This document shows, one piece after another, positions 45,552 through 56,125 of a stretch of DNA of 64,000 bases. Source of the DNA: Lepidodermella squamata (taxonomy: Eukaryota > Gastrotricha). The stretch lies in contig JBLDXI010000002.1 in the NCBI GenBank assembly GCA_047495785.1, forward strand, positions 2,170,001 through 2,234,000, written 5' to 3'. Made by a program: the position numbers and the translations under genes. The stretch's first letter is position 1. Every line of letters begins with the position of its first letter. The notes under the pieces were generated by a model. It made no database searches and was not told the origin of the DNA. It was given only the letters and a program-made list of their open reading frames with translations.

Positions 45552-47431
45552 ATGGAAAGCGTAAGGTGTAACTTGGCAGCTTCTGATTCTTGGCCAGCCG
45601 ACTGCGAGCCTCCGATCAGGTAATCTCGATTGTTTGAGCGCAAATTATTTGATTAAACAACAATTTTATTTAATAGCATGCAATCTCGACCGTTTGCTCC
45701 ACCGCAATATCCACTTGAAACTCACTCTGGCGATCTCACGATATCTTCACAATCAGAACACGACGCGCCTTTGACTTCACATGTTCAGCCTGATCGTAAA
45801 CCAGCAGCTACCGCAATGAACGTCAAAGATAATCTGCGTCCTCCTGCGTCTAATCGATCTGTTGGGCCCAGCAGCTCAAAGCCACAAGCTGCACCGCTCA
45901 GAAAGCCTCTCAATTCTGTTTCTGCGTCCCCTAGCGATAAAAAGCCGATCAAATCAGTCACTGCCTCGCCATCTGAGGCGAATAGTAGGAAACCAATAAA
46001 TACGATTTCATCTTCTCCGACTGCTGCGGCGGAAAGAGCTCCTGTTCAAGGAGCAATTCGTCGATTTGGCTCGTGGAGCAACCTTTCAGCAGCATCTCTA
46101 TCGAAAAATGACGGATCTTCGATTGCCCAGGAGCAAAAGCGACCTCCACCCTCAAACCGTATGGCTGCCCCTAGCGGAGTAAAGCCTTATGCGGCTACTG
46201 CGATGAAACCAATAAACTCAGTTTCAGCTTCCCCGACCGAGGCAGCTAGTCGAAAGCAGATTAACACAGTTTCTTCTTCACCAACCGGCGGGCCTGGTGC
46301 ATCACTTACCCATAGCGGTATTCGCCGAGTTGGATCTTCTGTCGGTCATACCACACCCTCAAATGCGATAGCAAAATCAACCAAACCAGCCGGCGTTCTT
46401 CGATCTGGCTCTACAGCAAGCGCGTTATCTCGCGTCCACCCTAAAGTAGCTGCGTTGACTTCAGTGAAAAAGGCACCATCCGCGGCTTCTCAGAATGCTT
46501 CTTTCATGATGAATGAGTCAGTTATGAGCTTCATTCCCACTGGCGAGGTCGACGCAGACGGTAACCAGCTGACAAAAACCGAGGAGGAACGCCTGAGAAT
46601 CGAGGTTGAAGTGGCTTATTGCCGCGCGATGCAGTACCAAATACTGCGGGCGAAGTTGCGAAAAGCCGCCGAATCTCAGGCGCGTGATGTCGTAGCGCAG
46701 TTATCAGCGCTGTGGGAAGAAACGCGTCGACTTCACGACAGTGCTGGGCAAAAGCGAGCCGAAGCTGCCGATATCAGGCGTCAACGCGAGCTTCATCTGG
46801 CTACTAAATTAGGAGGGGCTTCTTTGCTGCCGGAAGACGACGTTTTTGGCGAGAACTTGGGTAAAAACAACGGCACCCCGCTGGCGGGAAGTGGATCGGC
46901 TAGTCATCTTTCAGCTTCGAAGCGATCTCGACCAAAAGTCACTCGTTCAGCTAGCAAAAGTTCGGAATCTAACGAAAATTCGACTGATCTACGGACGGTT
47001 TGCGAGCTTCTAGGTAAATTAAATCTAATAAGTGTTTTGTTTTTATTCAAATTTCTCGTTTTGCAGCTCCGACTATGAAAGATTTGTCACTCCTAGCTGC
47101 GAGTATCGATAAAACACGGCATGCCCTGCCTATGAAAGATGTTGTTAATGCGTCAGTCGAAGAATTAACTGGCGCTATGCACTACTTTGAAGGCGCCCTG
47201 GTCGATATGCCGAAAATGGCGAAAATGGCCGTAACTGCCAGTAACGAGTCGATAACACCCACGGGTGAAATAATCGCTAATTACCGCGAATCGGCTCAAT
47301 CGCTCGGCCATGAATGCCTGCAAACTGGCAGTGCTCTTCAAATCGCCGGTGAAATGGCTGTTCACGCCCTGGCTTTGGACGAATGCGCCCGGTTGAAGGC
47401 GAAAAATAACGACTGGACATCGAGGGCTTGA
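45552..47431 (+). CDS. HAUS8: Augmin complex subunit 8-like protein
   Basis: Augmin recruits gamma-tubulin to spindle microtubules, and HAUS8 is its microtubule-binding subunit. Exons 45552-45619, 45677-47013 and 47067-47431 give 589 residues. The first ~290 residues are disordered, basic and Ser/Pro-rich, with a doubled internal repeat (KPLNSVSASPS... and KPINSVSASPT..., each followed by an AIRRFGS/GIRRVGS block), a plausible microtubule-binding region. Then a coiled coil TEEERLRIEVEVAYCRAM...LSALWEETRRLHD, and in the last exon LAASIDKTRHALPMKDV, which matches the 'ALDTTRHELPV' segment of HAUS8. The first exon is a proposal: its donor (CAG|GTAATC) joins in frame. If it is not used, translation starts at 45678. 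An acceptor (TTTCTTTAG) lies just upstream. Confidence 0.68.
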
Positions 47432-47590
47432 TTAAAAATATCGCAATTTTTCGATTTCACTGCTATTAAACGCACGTTTTGATTTTTAGCGAAAAAAATG
47501 AGTAATAAAATTTGCACGTGGTTTTATTGTTTCAACATTGGTTTTGCCCCGAATTTTAATTTTTGCATCACGCAACAGGCGCATTTTATT

Positions 47591-49925
47591 TTAGGCTGGC
47601 TGGCTAAAACAAATCACCTCACGTAAATCATCAACTCCACCATAAGTTCCGACCAAAATAAACGGTCGAAATTCGTCATTTGGGTCGACAAATGTACGCA
47701 ACGTTTTCGTCCAACCCTTCGTCACAGTTTGCAAGATTTGAATCGATTTGAAATTGCCGTTTTCAGACACTGAAAATAGCTGAGCTCGCGAATTTCCAGA
47801 ATCGCAAAGCCACAAATTTCCAGCCGGGTCGAAATGAAGCCCTAGCGGGTATCTAATCAGCTTGTTACCCGCAGATTTAATGTCAACATTAACCCATTCA
47901 CTAGACACAAATCTCGCGCCACCATTTGACGGTTTAAAAATCGCCTTGAATAAATGAAGTCTCGATTTTTTCTGATCGCTAACTACAATTAGGGCAGTTA
48001 GTTTCGAAGGGTCGTTGTTGTTAGCCGTGAAATGAATTGCGCAACGATTCGGGGTGAATTTTTGCGACAGAGAAGCCGGGGCTGTTTTGTCGTAGCCAAT
48101 TTCAGCGAGATAGCGGCCATCCTCAGCCGACCAGATACCGATGGTCTGCTTCAAATTAGCGTCGCAGCATAAAATAATTCGTTTCTCCGAATCGCAAGCT
48201 AGGCCCCAAAATTCACGCTCTCGCGGCCACGGGTAGCGACCCCGCACGAAAGTTTTCGGCTCGACACCAGCCATCGAATGAAAATCTTGCGGGTTGTTGA
48301 AAAACGGCTCGGTTAACGGGGCAGATTTTACACCGGCGAGCTGGTTCAAGTCGACGTAGCTAATACCATCGCGATCTTCGAAGGTCAAGTAAATTCGCGA
48401 CTTTTTCTCATCGCCAGCGCAGTGGAGATGCGCCTTCCAATTTTTTACCGACTCTGGCACGGCGAAACGACTTCGCCAAATTACGAACATGCCTGCGTCT
48501 TTGGTCGAGGATTCAGTTCTACAGCGTTTAGGACTCACATTGGCCATCGCCTTGAATAAAATGAGCATTAGTGAGTTTTTCTGATTTTTTTCAAATATTC
48601 TTACGATGACTTCGCCATGCGAGCTGATAATCAAAACCAGGTCTCCAAATGGCAGAATGTCTTCTATACCACACGATGCGACAAGCCATCGAGTTTCTCC
48701 TGGATTCGCTTCATTCGGCACACGATTTAGGCGCTGTAAATTGGACCAGTAATCGTTTTGGAATGGGGCGAATTTACGTCGGAATAATTCTTTCGCTTTA
48801 TTTTCTTCGTCAGCTGCAGCTTCTCTTGCTTTCTCGAGTTCGGCCAGACCTGTTGCCAGCCAGGGTTCTTTCATTATTTCGGTGATTCCTGGGCGGTCTT
48901 CAGGACTTTGCGCCAACAGTTGATCGATCAAATGTCTCAATTCAGACGAAAAATGTTCCGGAACTGGATCGCGAATCCCTCTGGCATGAAAATAGCACTA
49001 TAAATTTCAAATTATAAGTTAGGTCCTTACTTCAAAATTTTCTTATAGATTTGTAGCTCGTTTGAACCAGTAAACTAGCAATTCCAAAAACAACGATTTA
49101 ATGGAAAATGTTGGTTTAATTTACCGGCAAATTCAGCGTAGCCATTTGATACAAAACTACTCCTAGCGCCCAGATATCAGCTTTAGCGTCGTAAGGATTG
49201 TCTTCGCAAAATTCTGGCGAGAAATGAGTACAGGTGCCGATTCGGGTCGTCACCACTTGGGCAGTTCTATTGCGTACGAGAAACGATTGTGAAGAATTCC
49301 TTTCGCGTTTAAAATAAATTTTACTGATCTAGAATCTTAGCAATCCCAAAATCTCCAAGTTTCAAAGTTTTCCCGCCGTCGGTTAGAAAAATGTTCTGTT
49401 AACAATTGAATGATGGAAATTTAATTCTGGGGAATTTTGATGCATACTTGAGCTTTGATATCGCGATGTAGAATTTTATTGCCATGGAGGTAGTTGATAG
49501 TATCTGCCAACTGAGCAAACCAATACCGAATGTGATCCTCCTCGAAGAATGCCTTCTTTTCAGCCTGATTATCTATCGCTTGATCCAGGTCGCCACCGTC
49601 ACAAAATTCGAGTTCTAGATACAGGCATCCACTTTCTATATAGAACATCCGACATAATCATCTTAGGGTATTTTTAAAATTATGGACCTTCGAAATATCG
49701 GTAGATTCTGACGATGTTAGGGTGGGCAAATGAGGACAGAATTTCTGCTTCGAGCCTCGCCATTTCGCGAAATTTTTCCCCTCCCAACGCGTCGAGGCTC
49801 ACTTCTTTGAGCACTAGAATTAGCGCATCGATTTTACGCTTGACAAGCAGAGCTCGGCCAAAGCCGCCAGCGCCAATGACACGGATCTGCTCGTAATGAG
49901 ATATGCTCAAATCTTGATCTGCCAT
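47591..49925 (-). CDS. NEK-family kinase with C-terminal NHL-like propeller
   Basis: Six exons (49925-49688, 49635-49448, 49395-49325, 49266-49125, 49074-49031, 48980-47591) give 690 residues. The kinase is complete: GAGGFG, Lys in VLKEVS, HRDIKAQN, DFGIAK, and GTCTHFSPEFC in place of the usual GTPYYLSPE. It is of the NEK type (compare NEK1 in this window). The first donor is weak (GTCCAT). After a short helical linker, about residues 300-690 are beta-rich. YPLGLHFDPAGNLWLCDSGN is a good NHL repeat, and FWGLACDSEKRI and further blades are degenerate. NEK8/NEK9 carry RCC1 propellers in this position; an NHL-type propeller is not an arrangement I know for NEKs. The stop codon overlaps the AATAAA signal, and its 3' end faces HAUS8 160 bp away. 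Confidence 0.8.
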
Positions 49926-50427
49926 GGACGCAGTAAAAGATCGCAGGTAAAAACAGGGTGGATTCTATAATGCTGCAAAAACTCGTGAAATTTTATTGAG
50001 TAACTACTTTCTGCAAGCGTGAATCGATGAATGCACGACCACATATTCATCGGTGCAAAGCATTCATTTTTAATGAAACACTTTTTTTGCGGCGAATTCA
50101 GCTTGCAAGGTAAACCGGATCGAATTGGAAATTAATTACAAAATCGACTCTGAAAATGCCGATCGATGACTACTAACATTTAGGATTTACCTAGCGTTTT
50201 TGCAGTTTTTTATTTTCTATTTTTTCGAAAATTAGTGAATAAATAATTCGACAATTTGAGAACGTCCTATATCTTCAGTTTTGTTGCTCTTTATAGAAAC
50301 AGCGAGTGATTGAATGGTTTAAGAGGGCATTTATTACTAACAAAAAAGCGAACAAAATAATCCCAACAATTTCCACTTTATTTTCGACGAATTTTTCCAT
50401 AACATATGAGCATTTTAGTAGAAATTT
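49926..50427. other. Intergenic
   Basis: AT-rich spacer between the NEK-NHL start and the 3' end of the helical-protein gene. Nothing distinctive. Confidence 0.5.
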
Positions 50428-52758
50428 TCAAGACAATCCAGTCAAATATTCGACATTCTTTCTCAGTTCTAAAATGACGAGACGATGAGATTTAATTTTA
50501 CGGAATTTAGCTGGCAGCGTAGCATCGCTTTCAGCCAAAGCAGCCAATAAAATACCAGCAGCTACTGCAACAATAGCAGCGGATATTCTGTCTTCAACAG
50601 ATTGCGTCTTCCTCGGCATCGGGGCAAGGATGCAAACACTAAGCTGAACAACCAATTTGTCTGGCTCCATCTCAAATTTCGGTTCGAGTTTGAAGGGAAC
50701 AACTCCATCTTGTTTGAATATCGGTTGTTTGGCGTCAATCATCGCCGCCAAACACAAAATAACATTGGCATAGTCGTAGCCACATGCACCCTGCTGGAGA
50801 CCTTTGTAAAGCATTGTGTTACATATTTCAGAAAAAGCTCTCATCATAAACCATTTGTTGACGTCACGGCCCAATTCGCGACGGTCAACAATAGTCGCGC
50901 TGCTTCGAAGTAGAGTAGCCAATAGGCGGAAGGTACCCAGACGATAGCAATCATTTTTAACCACATTAAGTACAAGTCGACTGACTGATCCACTTATTTC
51001 GATTTGCCTCTTTAAATAGGGCTTGGATGCTAAGCAGAGAAACGAGCAGATTGACAGGGCGTTCGGCATGAGATTATCTCGAATGTGCTTGTCCCACTTT
51101 GCGTCATCAAACCGCTGGTAGGCAAATATTGCGTCAAGCGATTCGGCAAGTTTCTCAGCCATATCTGGGCAATCCGAAACCAGCTGTTCAATAAGTCGAC
51201 CCGGCGATTTTCGGAAAATCGTGAAAGACAGCAGAAATGTTTGAATACCAAACATCAGACTCTCACAACCGGCTTTGTTCAGTTTTGACAGGTTACTGCT
51301 CAAAAAATGTAGGTAAACTGCGAAATGTGAATAAGCCGGGTACAAAGCTGTAATGCCTCCGGGTAGTTTGTCCAATTCATTATCCAGGTGATGGAAAAAA
51401 TGGCCCCAAAACTCGATGTAGGCCTGCACTAGGCTGTCATCTGTCGAAGCTTCCAACGTAGGCTTGACCGGTTTCCGTAGAAGCGCCTCTTTATGATCAG
51501 CAAACACAAGCGCACTTTGAAGCGCCATCATATTCAAAAACTCAGTCATATGCTCAACAGGTGTTTTCAGCAATTCAGCTTTGAATTCAGGGTTATAGCA
51601 AACAAGTTTGAATAGTGTTAACAGAATTTTCCCTGGATGCTCCATAAAGGCGTCGGCGTAGAGCGCCTCTCGCTTTTTCAGAAATGGCTCGAAGAGACAA
51701 ATTTTCAGGAACTTCGCATACCACAGAGGTTCATTAAAAGGCGCTAGGTGGCTTGTGCGAATCGAACTTGTAGTTTCATCCTTGTTAGAGATTAGAAAGT
51801 CACTGGCGTAGTGTAGCAGTAGATCGTAGATGTGGAAAAACGACCCAGGTTGGCTTCGAGCGATTCTAGCAACCATTTCATCAGAAACCGAAGATTTGCA
51901 GGAGCTTTCGAGGAAACCATGCACCCAGTTTGCTCGGAAAAATTCATTCATTCGCCGATTTTCGACAACCAAGAACGACCAATTCGAGAGAAATTGGATG
52001 AAATCTTGCAGAAAATTGATTTCAACCAAAGTTAGCTTCCCAAGGTTGACATTAGAAAAGAAACTAGTAAGGACGTTATTCGAGTTCAAAAGATCAAGAT
52101 ACCGCGCTGAATTTTCTCTAATAACCATTTCCGAACCAGATCGCCGCAATGAAATGTGCATTGTGGCATGCAGGCTCAAAAACGTGTAACAAGGCATTCG
52201 TTCACGGAAATCTTGTTCAGTAACCGTCAGCAGCCTCTCAATCGCTCGATTCAGATCTGCATCATCGTGGCGGTAGGTGACGTCCCCGATTTTCTTCCAC
52301 GGCTCCATTATTTTGCGCAACTTCTTATCCGGTTGTCCGAGTTGCCGAAGGTATGTTAGCGCGTACTCGTGATGACCACATTGGTACAAAACCTCAGCAA
52401 CAGCGGTTAGATATCGAATTTGGGTGTCGCTGCGGGGATCGTACATGAAACGACGAAAATTCAAGTAAGCAAATGCCGCGGCTTCTTCAAATCGCCCGGC
52501 CGCTGTAAGAATTTTTTTCAACTGTTCGCGAATTTCCGGCGTAAAATCACCGAGGCGTTCAGCAGATTGCAGCAACAACTCATAGGCTTCATCGAATTTA
52601 TTTTCGTTAAATGCGACCAAGCTACGAGATTCAAAGTCAGCGGCTTCAATTTGTTTCTTTTCCCCTTCAGCGAGTGATAAATCGCTAAGAAATTCGGAGT
52701 AATAGCGTTTCACATCCAATCGACCCTTCAATGATAGAACTTTTTCGACTACTGTCAT
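50428..52758 (-). CDS. Unrecognised 776-residue helical protein
   Basis: A single uninterrupted exon. The protein is almost entirely helical by composition. The first ~200 residues have TPR-like amphipathic pairs (FNENKFDEAYELLLQSAERL, ALTYLRQLGQPDKK) and the rest resembles an alpha-solenoid. A hydrophobic stretch near the C-terminus (AAIVAVAAGILLAALAE) could be a membrane anchor. I do not recognise the family. I start at the ATG at 52758; the frame is open a little further upstream, but it crosses a splice acceptor (GGCTACAG, transcript resuming at 52808). The TAF7 stop lies 163 bp upstream on the same strand and its AATAAA lies between, so this looks like the last gene of an operon. The lack of introns is odd here. 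Confidence 0.75.
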   Translation of the reverse strand: MTVVEKVLSLKGRLDVKRYYSEFLSDLSLAEGEKKQIEAADFESRSLVAFNENKFDEAYELLLQSAERLGDFTPEIREQLKKILTAAGRFEEAAAFAYLNFRRFMYDPRSDTQIRYLTAVAEVLYQCGHHEYALTYLRQLGQPDKKLRKIMEPWKKIGDVTYRHDDADLNRAIERLLTVTEQDFRERMPCYTFLSLHATMHISLRRSGSEMVIRENSARYLDLLNSNNVLTSFFSNVNLGKLTLVEINFLQDFIQFLSNWSFLVVENRRMNEFFRANWVHGFLESSCKSSVSDEMVARIARSQPGSFFHIYDLLLHYASDFLISNKDETTSSIRTSHLAPFNEPLWYAKFLKICLFEPFLKKREALYADAFMEHPGKILLTLFKLVCYNPEFKAELLKTPVEHMTEFLNMMALQSALVFADHKEALLRKPVKPTLEASTDDSLVQAYIEFWGHFFHHLDNELDKLPGGITALYPAYSHFAVYLHFLSSNLSKLNKAGCESLMFGIQTFLLSFTIFRKSPGRLIEQLVSDCPDMAEKLAESLDAIFAYQRFDDAKWDKHIRDNLMPNALSICSFLCLASKPYLKRQIEISGSVSRLVLNVVKNDCYRLGTFRLLATLLRSSATIVDRRELGRDVNKWFMMRAFSEICNTMLYKGLQQGACGYDYANVILCLAAMIDAKQPIFKQDGVVPFKLEPKFEMEPDKLVVQLSVCILAPMPRKTQSVEDRISAAIVAVAAGILLAALAESDATLPAKFRKIKSHRLVILELRKNVEYLTGLS

Positions 52759-52921
52759 TGATAAATTTAAATAATCTACACAGCAAGTCGAAACATTGAA
52801 TTTCAGCCCTGTAGCCAAATATCAATAAAACAAATATCATAGCTTTCCATAAAAAAAACAAGCCGATGAAAGAGCGATTTTATTCAAATCCCAGTGGTAG
52901 GAAAAAGTTCAGTAATTATTT

Positions 52922-53972
52922 TTAAGGGTCCATATCACGGCTATTTTCGCCGGGTGAGCTAGGGAATGCGCTGTTACTGCCAGGTGTAGCCGGATTCGGC
53001 GCAGCGGCGCTACCCGGGGCCCCGTCACGAGATTCTTCGTCGAAATGTTCGGGGACCTGCCCAAGCCCGTCTTGTTTTTCGTCATCACTACTATCACTGC
53101 TACTGCTACTGAGATCATCGCCGAACAAGTGACGAGCTGATAACGCTGCGCCCATTGGCGGATGCTGTTTGCGAGATATTGACGGCCCGGCTCCACTTTC
53201 TTCCTCTTCATCCTCCTCGTCACCTTCTTCTAGTTTTTCGCGGTGATGGTGGTGGTGGTGGGGCGGCTTTTGAGGGGCGTTGTCTTCTTCGATAACCTCC
53301 CATCTGACCTGGGCGGCTTCACTGTCTGCCGCGAAAAGCCGCGCAAGTTCACGTTCAACATCTTCGACGTCAAAAGTTTTCTTCACGAGAGTCTTTCGAA
53401 ATCTTCGTTTTCTGACATTCTTCAGCGGTGGAGTGACTGGAAAATTCAAAAGTTTTATTAATAAATTTGACGATAAAATGTTGAAAAACAATCTTACTTC
53501 CATGTTTCAGCGCAAATATTCTCGTATATTTGTCGTCGCGATGAGAAGGGAAAGAAGTTTTAGCAGTAGCCTTAATTTCCTCCGGAATTTGAGGCCACGA
53601 TTCAGTTCGGCAGACAATCATTTGCCCAATATCACATGATTTGTACATTGTGGAACGATCAAAAGTTTTGAGCGATTCAATAATAGTTGGCAGGTCAAAA
53701 ACGCGACCGTATAGTTGCTGGTGTTCAAAAGTAACATTTGCATGGCGCAAGTCTTGGTCAAACTGGACTGAAAGCTTGTTCCGTAGATTGCAGCGTCCGT
53801 TGTTGTTTTCTTCGGATATGAGCTCGTTTACGCGTTTAGCCACTTCTGGAGGGAAACGCACTAAAATTTGCTCTTCGAATTCATTCGAATCAGTCTTGGC
53901 AGCAGCAGCGGCGGCCTCGTCCGGAGGCGGCACACCAGTGCGAGGACGCTTTTTACGAACAATACGCTTCAT
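52922..53972 (-). CDS. TAF7: Transcription initiation factor TFIID subunit 7
   Basis: TFIID subunit that contacts and restrains TAF1. Two exons (53972-53498, 53436-52922, 61-nt intron) give 329 residues (human 349). The TAFII55 domain is plain: EEQILVRFPPEVAKRV, LSVQFDQDLRHANVTF, DLPTIIESLKTFDRSTMYKS, and across the intron KHGITPPLKNVRKRRFRK, nearly identical to human. The tail is acidic (DEEDEEEE) with a six-His tract and a poly-Ser stretch. An acceptor (TACATAG) ends 5 nt before the ATG, and the ZFAND2 stop is 182 bp upstream on the same strand. The polyadenylation signal is at 52879-52884 (as TTTATT on the plus strand). Its 3' end was copied to about 41 kb. Confidence 0.93.
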
Positions 53973-54154
53973 AATTCCTATGTATTATGAGTTGATTATC
54001 GAATTGATTACTGATGTATTATGTATGAAATTATTGTTCAAAACAACAATGTATCACCAATATTTTAATTCAATAATGATTCATTCCCGCCGTTTAGTGG
54101 ATACAAATAAATTGCAAAAAAACAAATAAGGCTTGAACTACTGGCAATTAAACA

Positions 54155-55045
54155 TTAGGACATGGAGCAATTATCTGATGATCGTTGGTTGTTACTGTTT
54201 CCCGATCGGTTACTGCGAGCAGCGGCTGTTTGACGTGCGATAGAAGCCTGGCGATTTGCGTTTGGTGCTGCCTCGAGAGACATTTGCATCGCACGAGCAA
54301 GCGCCTCGTCTTCGGTCATTCCGTTGGGGTTCACTTCGTTATAAATACTGTAAGCATATCGATTTGAAATTAGACAGCTAACAACTTATTAACGACTTAC
54401 TTTCTCGCCGGAGCTTTGTTTTGGGGCGCTACCGGCTTGAGACAATCATGATCTACTTCGTGGCGATGTTTTAGACAGAAATTCTTGTGGCATTTGGGAC
54501 AACTGAAAGGTACAGCTTCTCGTTTTTTGCATCCAGACTTAGAACAGGCATTTACGTAAACAATCTGAAAGTATATTTAGTTCGATAAATTTGAAAAATA
54601 CATGTAAAAATTAATGTTACATTGCGTCGTTCTTTAGCTGGATCTGACTGACAATCGCTGTCGATATGACGATTCACGACAACATTCACATCTTGCCCAT
54701 GGAGAATGGGAATAACTTTGCCACAGAGTGGGCAATTGGGCACCACTTTGTCCTAAAGCATGAGGAATTATTAGATCCAAAGATTCTGACGAAAACTAAT
54801 AAAATACTTACTTTTTGGTGAGCTCCGATACATTCGTGGCTTTCGTAAGTGATATGGTCTCGACTGCAAATATGAAAGTATTGAAGTTATGAATTATGAG
54901 CAATAAATTAGTCCATGATACTATAGGTGAAAAGTGTAGTTGCTTACCAAAATATGTTGCGACAAGTATCACATTTCATCGGCAGAAAATCAAGTTTTCT
55001 GCAATCATTTGCAAAACAGTGAGTGCCAAGTTGAGGAAATTCCAT
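54155..55045 (-). CDS. ZFAND2: AN1-type zinc finger protein 2
   Basis: AIRAP/AIRAPL-type proteasome adaptor, involved elsewhere in ER-linked protein quality control. Five exons (55045-54948, 54863-54812, 54752-54621, 54564-54401, 54347-54155) join without a frame problem into 212 residues. Two AN1 fingers are seen: residues ~9-48 (GTHCFANDC...CDTCRNIFCRDH...ESHEC) and ~103-138 (GCKKREAVPFSCPKCHKNFC...HDC), with the usual CPLCGKVIP insert between. TEDEALARAMQMSLEAA is a good ubiquitin-interacting motif, which favours the ZFAND2B side; no CAAX-like end is present. It starts the ZFAND2-TAF7-helical-protein series. Confidence 0.92.
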
Positions 55046-55327
55046 TGCAGCTTGTGGTTTTGAAGATTTAATAAATTTGAAATGAAGCTAGAGCGGTTCA
55101 CATCAGCCTATAAAAGCATCCGTGATCTTTCGAGAGAGTGTGAATCATGATAGCAAAAACGTAAAAATATGGCCTACTTTTCGTTCAAAACTTAGCGGGT
55201 AAGAATGATTTGACTTGGTCATTAATTTTTGAACTTTTTGAATACAATTTGATGTGCATTCGTATCGACATTTATTTTAACGCAGGCTGAATATAATGAA
55301 AAATTAATTATCTGTAAATTATCTAAA

Positions 55328-55480
55328 ATGAGGGGTGGCAAAAGAATCCGAGTCAAAACAAAGCCGGGACACTTCTTACTCATCTGCTTGATCGACGGCA
55401 AACGCCTCCGTCTCGCGCAGAAGAAAAGCAAAACAAAAGTTGTCAACCCGGATTTCAAACGGGTGAGAAGAAAACGCTAG
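55328..55480 (+). CDS. Possible small basic protein (50 residues)
   Basis: An ATG follows a good splice acceptor (TTTTAACGCAG, ending at 55285) and opens a frame of 50 residues, strongly basic (MRGGKRIRVKTKPGHFLLIC... ending KRVRRKR). Composition resembles small ribosomal or mitoribosomal proteins, but I cannot place it. It overlaps a weaker minus-strand frame. Could be a real short gene or chance. Confidence 0.35.
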   Translation: MRGGKRIRVKTKPGHFLLICLIDGKRLRLAQKKSKTKVVNPDFKRVRRKR

Positions 55481-56125
55481 GTCTTGCAAAAATAGGGTTA
55501 TCAACTTACGGCCTGCGGAATCTGTTACTGTCCGTTTTTGAAGAGTCCCAAATGCTCAAGAACTTATTTTGCCTTGGTCTTTCACATCATAAATGGCATG
55601 TGTGGGCGAGATCAAAGCTTGACTACCAGTAACACCAGCCATAAGTATAACAACACATATTTGAAGTTGAAAATGGTTAACTGCTCACTGCTGGACGCAG
55701 GAGATTTCCACCTCGAGCGCTCGTTACGACTTCGTATCAGCGAGAGAGAACAGCGAGGCTGTTACTTATTCGATGCCACCTTCATGTTTGTCTCAATGAA
55801 GGCTGTCAAAATTATTATAGTACCTTCATGAGCTTTCACTAACTTTGGTCTAGCGTAACGGGTAACGGGTAACGGTGCTTGGTGCTTGGCAAGGTGCCAG
55901 AGGAGAAGGCGCCCTCTTTGCATCAATTATTGCGTATAGATACTTACCATGATGATGAACTGCTTTTGGACTGCTTCCTGCTTATTGCTTGGACTGAAGT
56001 TTTAATATCCCGTTTCTTAGAATTAGGATCTCCGTGGCATTATTTTTCTATCACATCATTGTTCAAAATCAATTAAACTTACGTCGTTGTCGTATCTTAG
56101 GTCGTGATATAATTACTGCCTGATC
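55481..56125. other. Intergenic upstream of the V-ATPase gene
   Basis: Contains GGTAACGG/GGTGCTTG short tandem words at about 55858-55890 and an acceptor TATCTTAG at 56100, 25 nt before the V-ATPase ATG. No other gene supported. Confidence 0.5.

Noticed and set aside
55222-55458. 78-codon minus-strand frame overlapping the small basic frame
   Set aside because: Composition is poorer than the plus-strand alternative and no splice or polyA signals fit.
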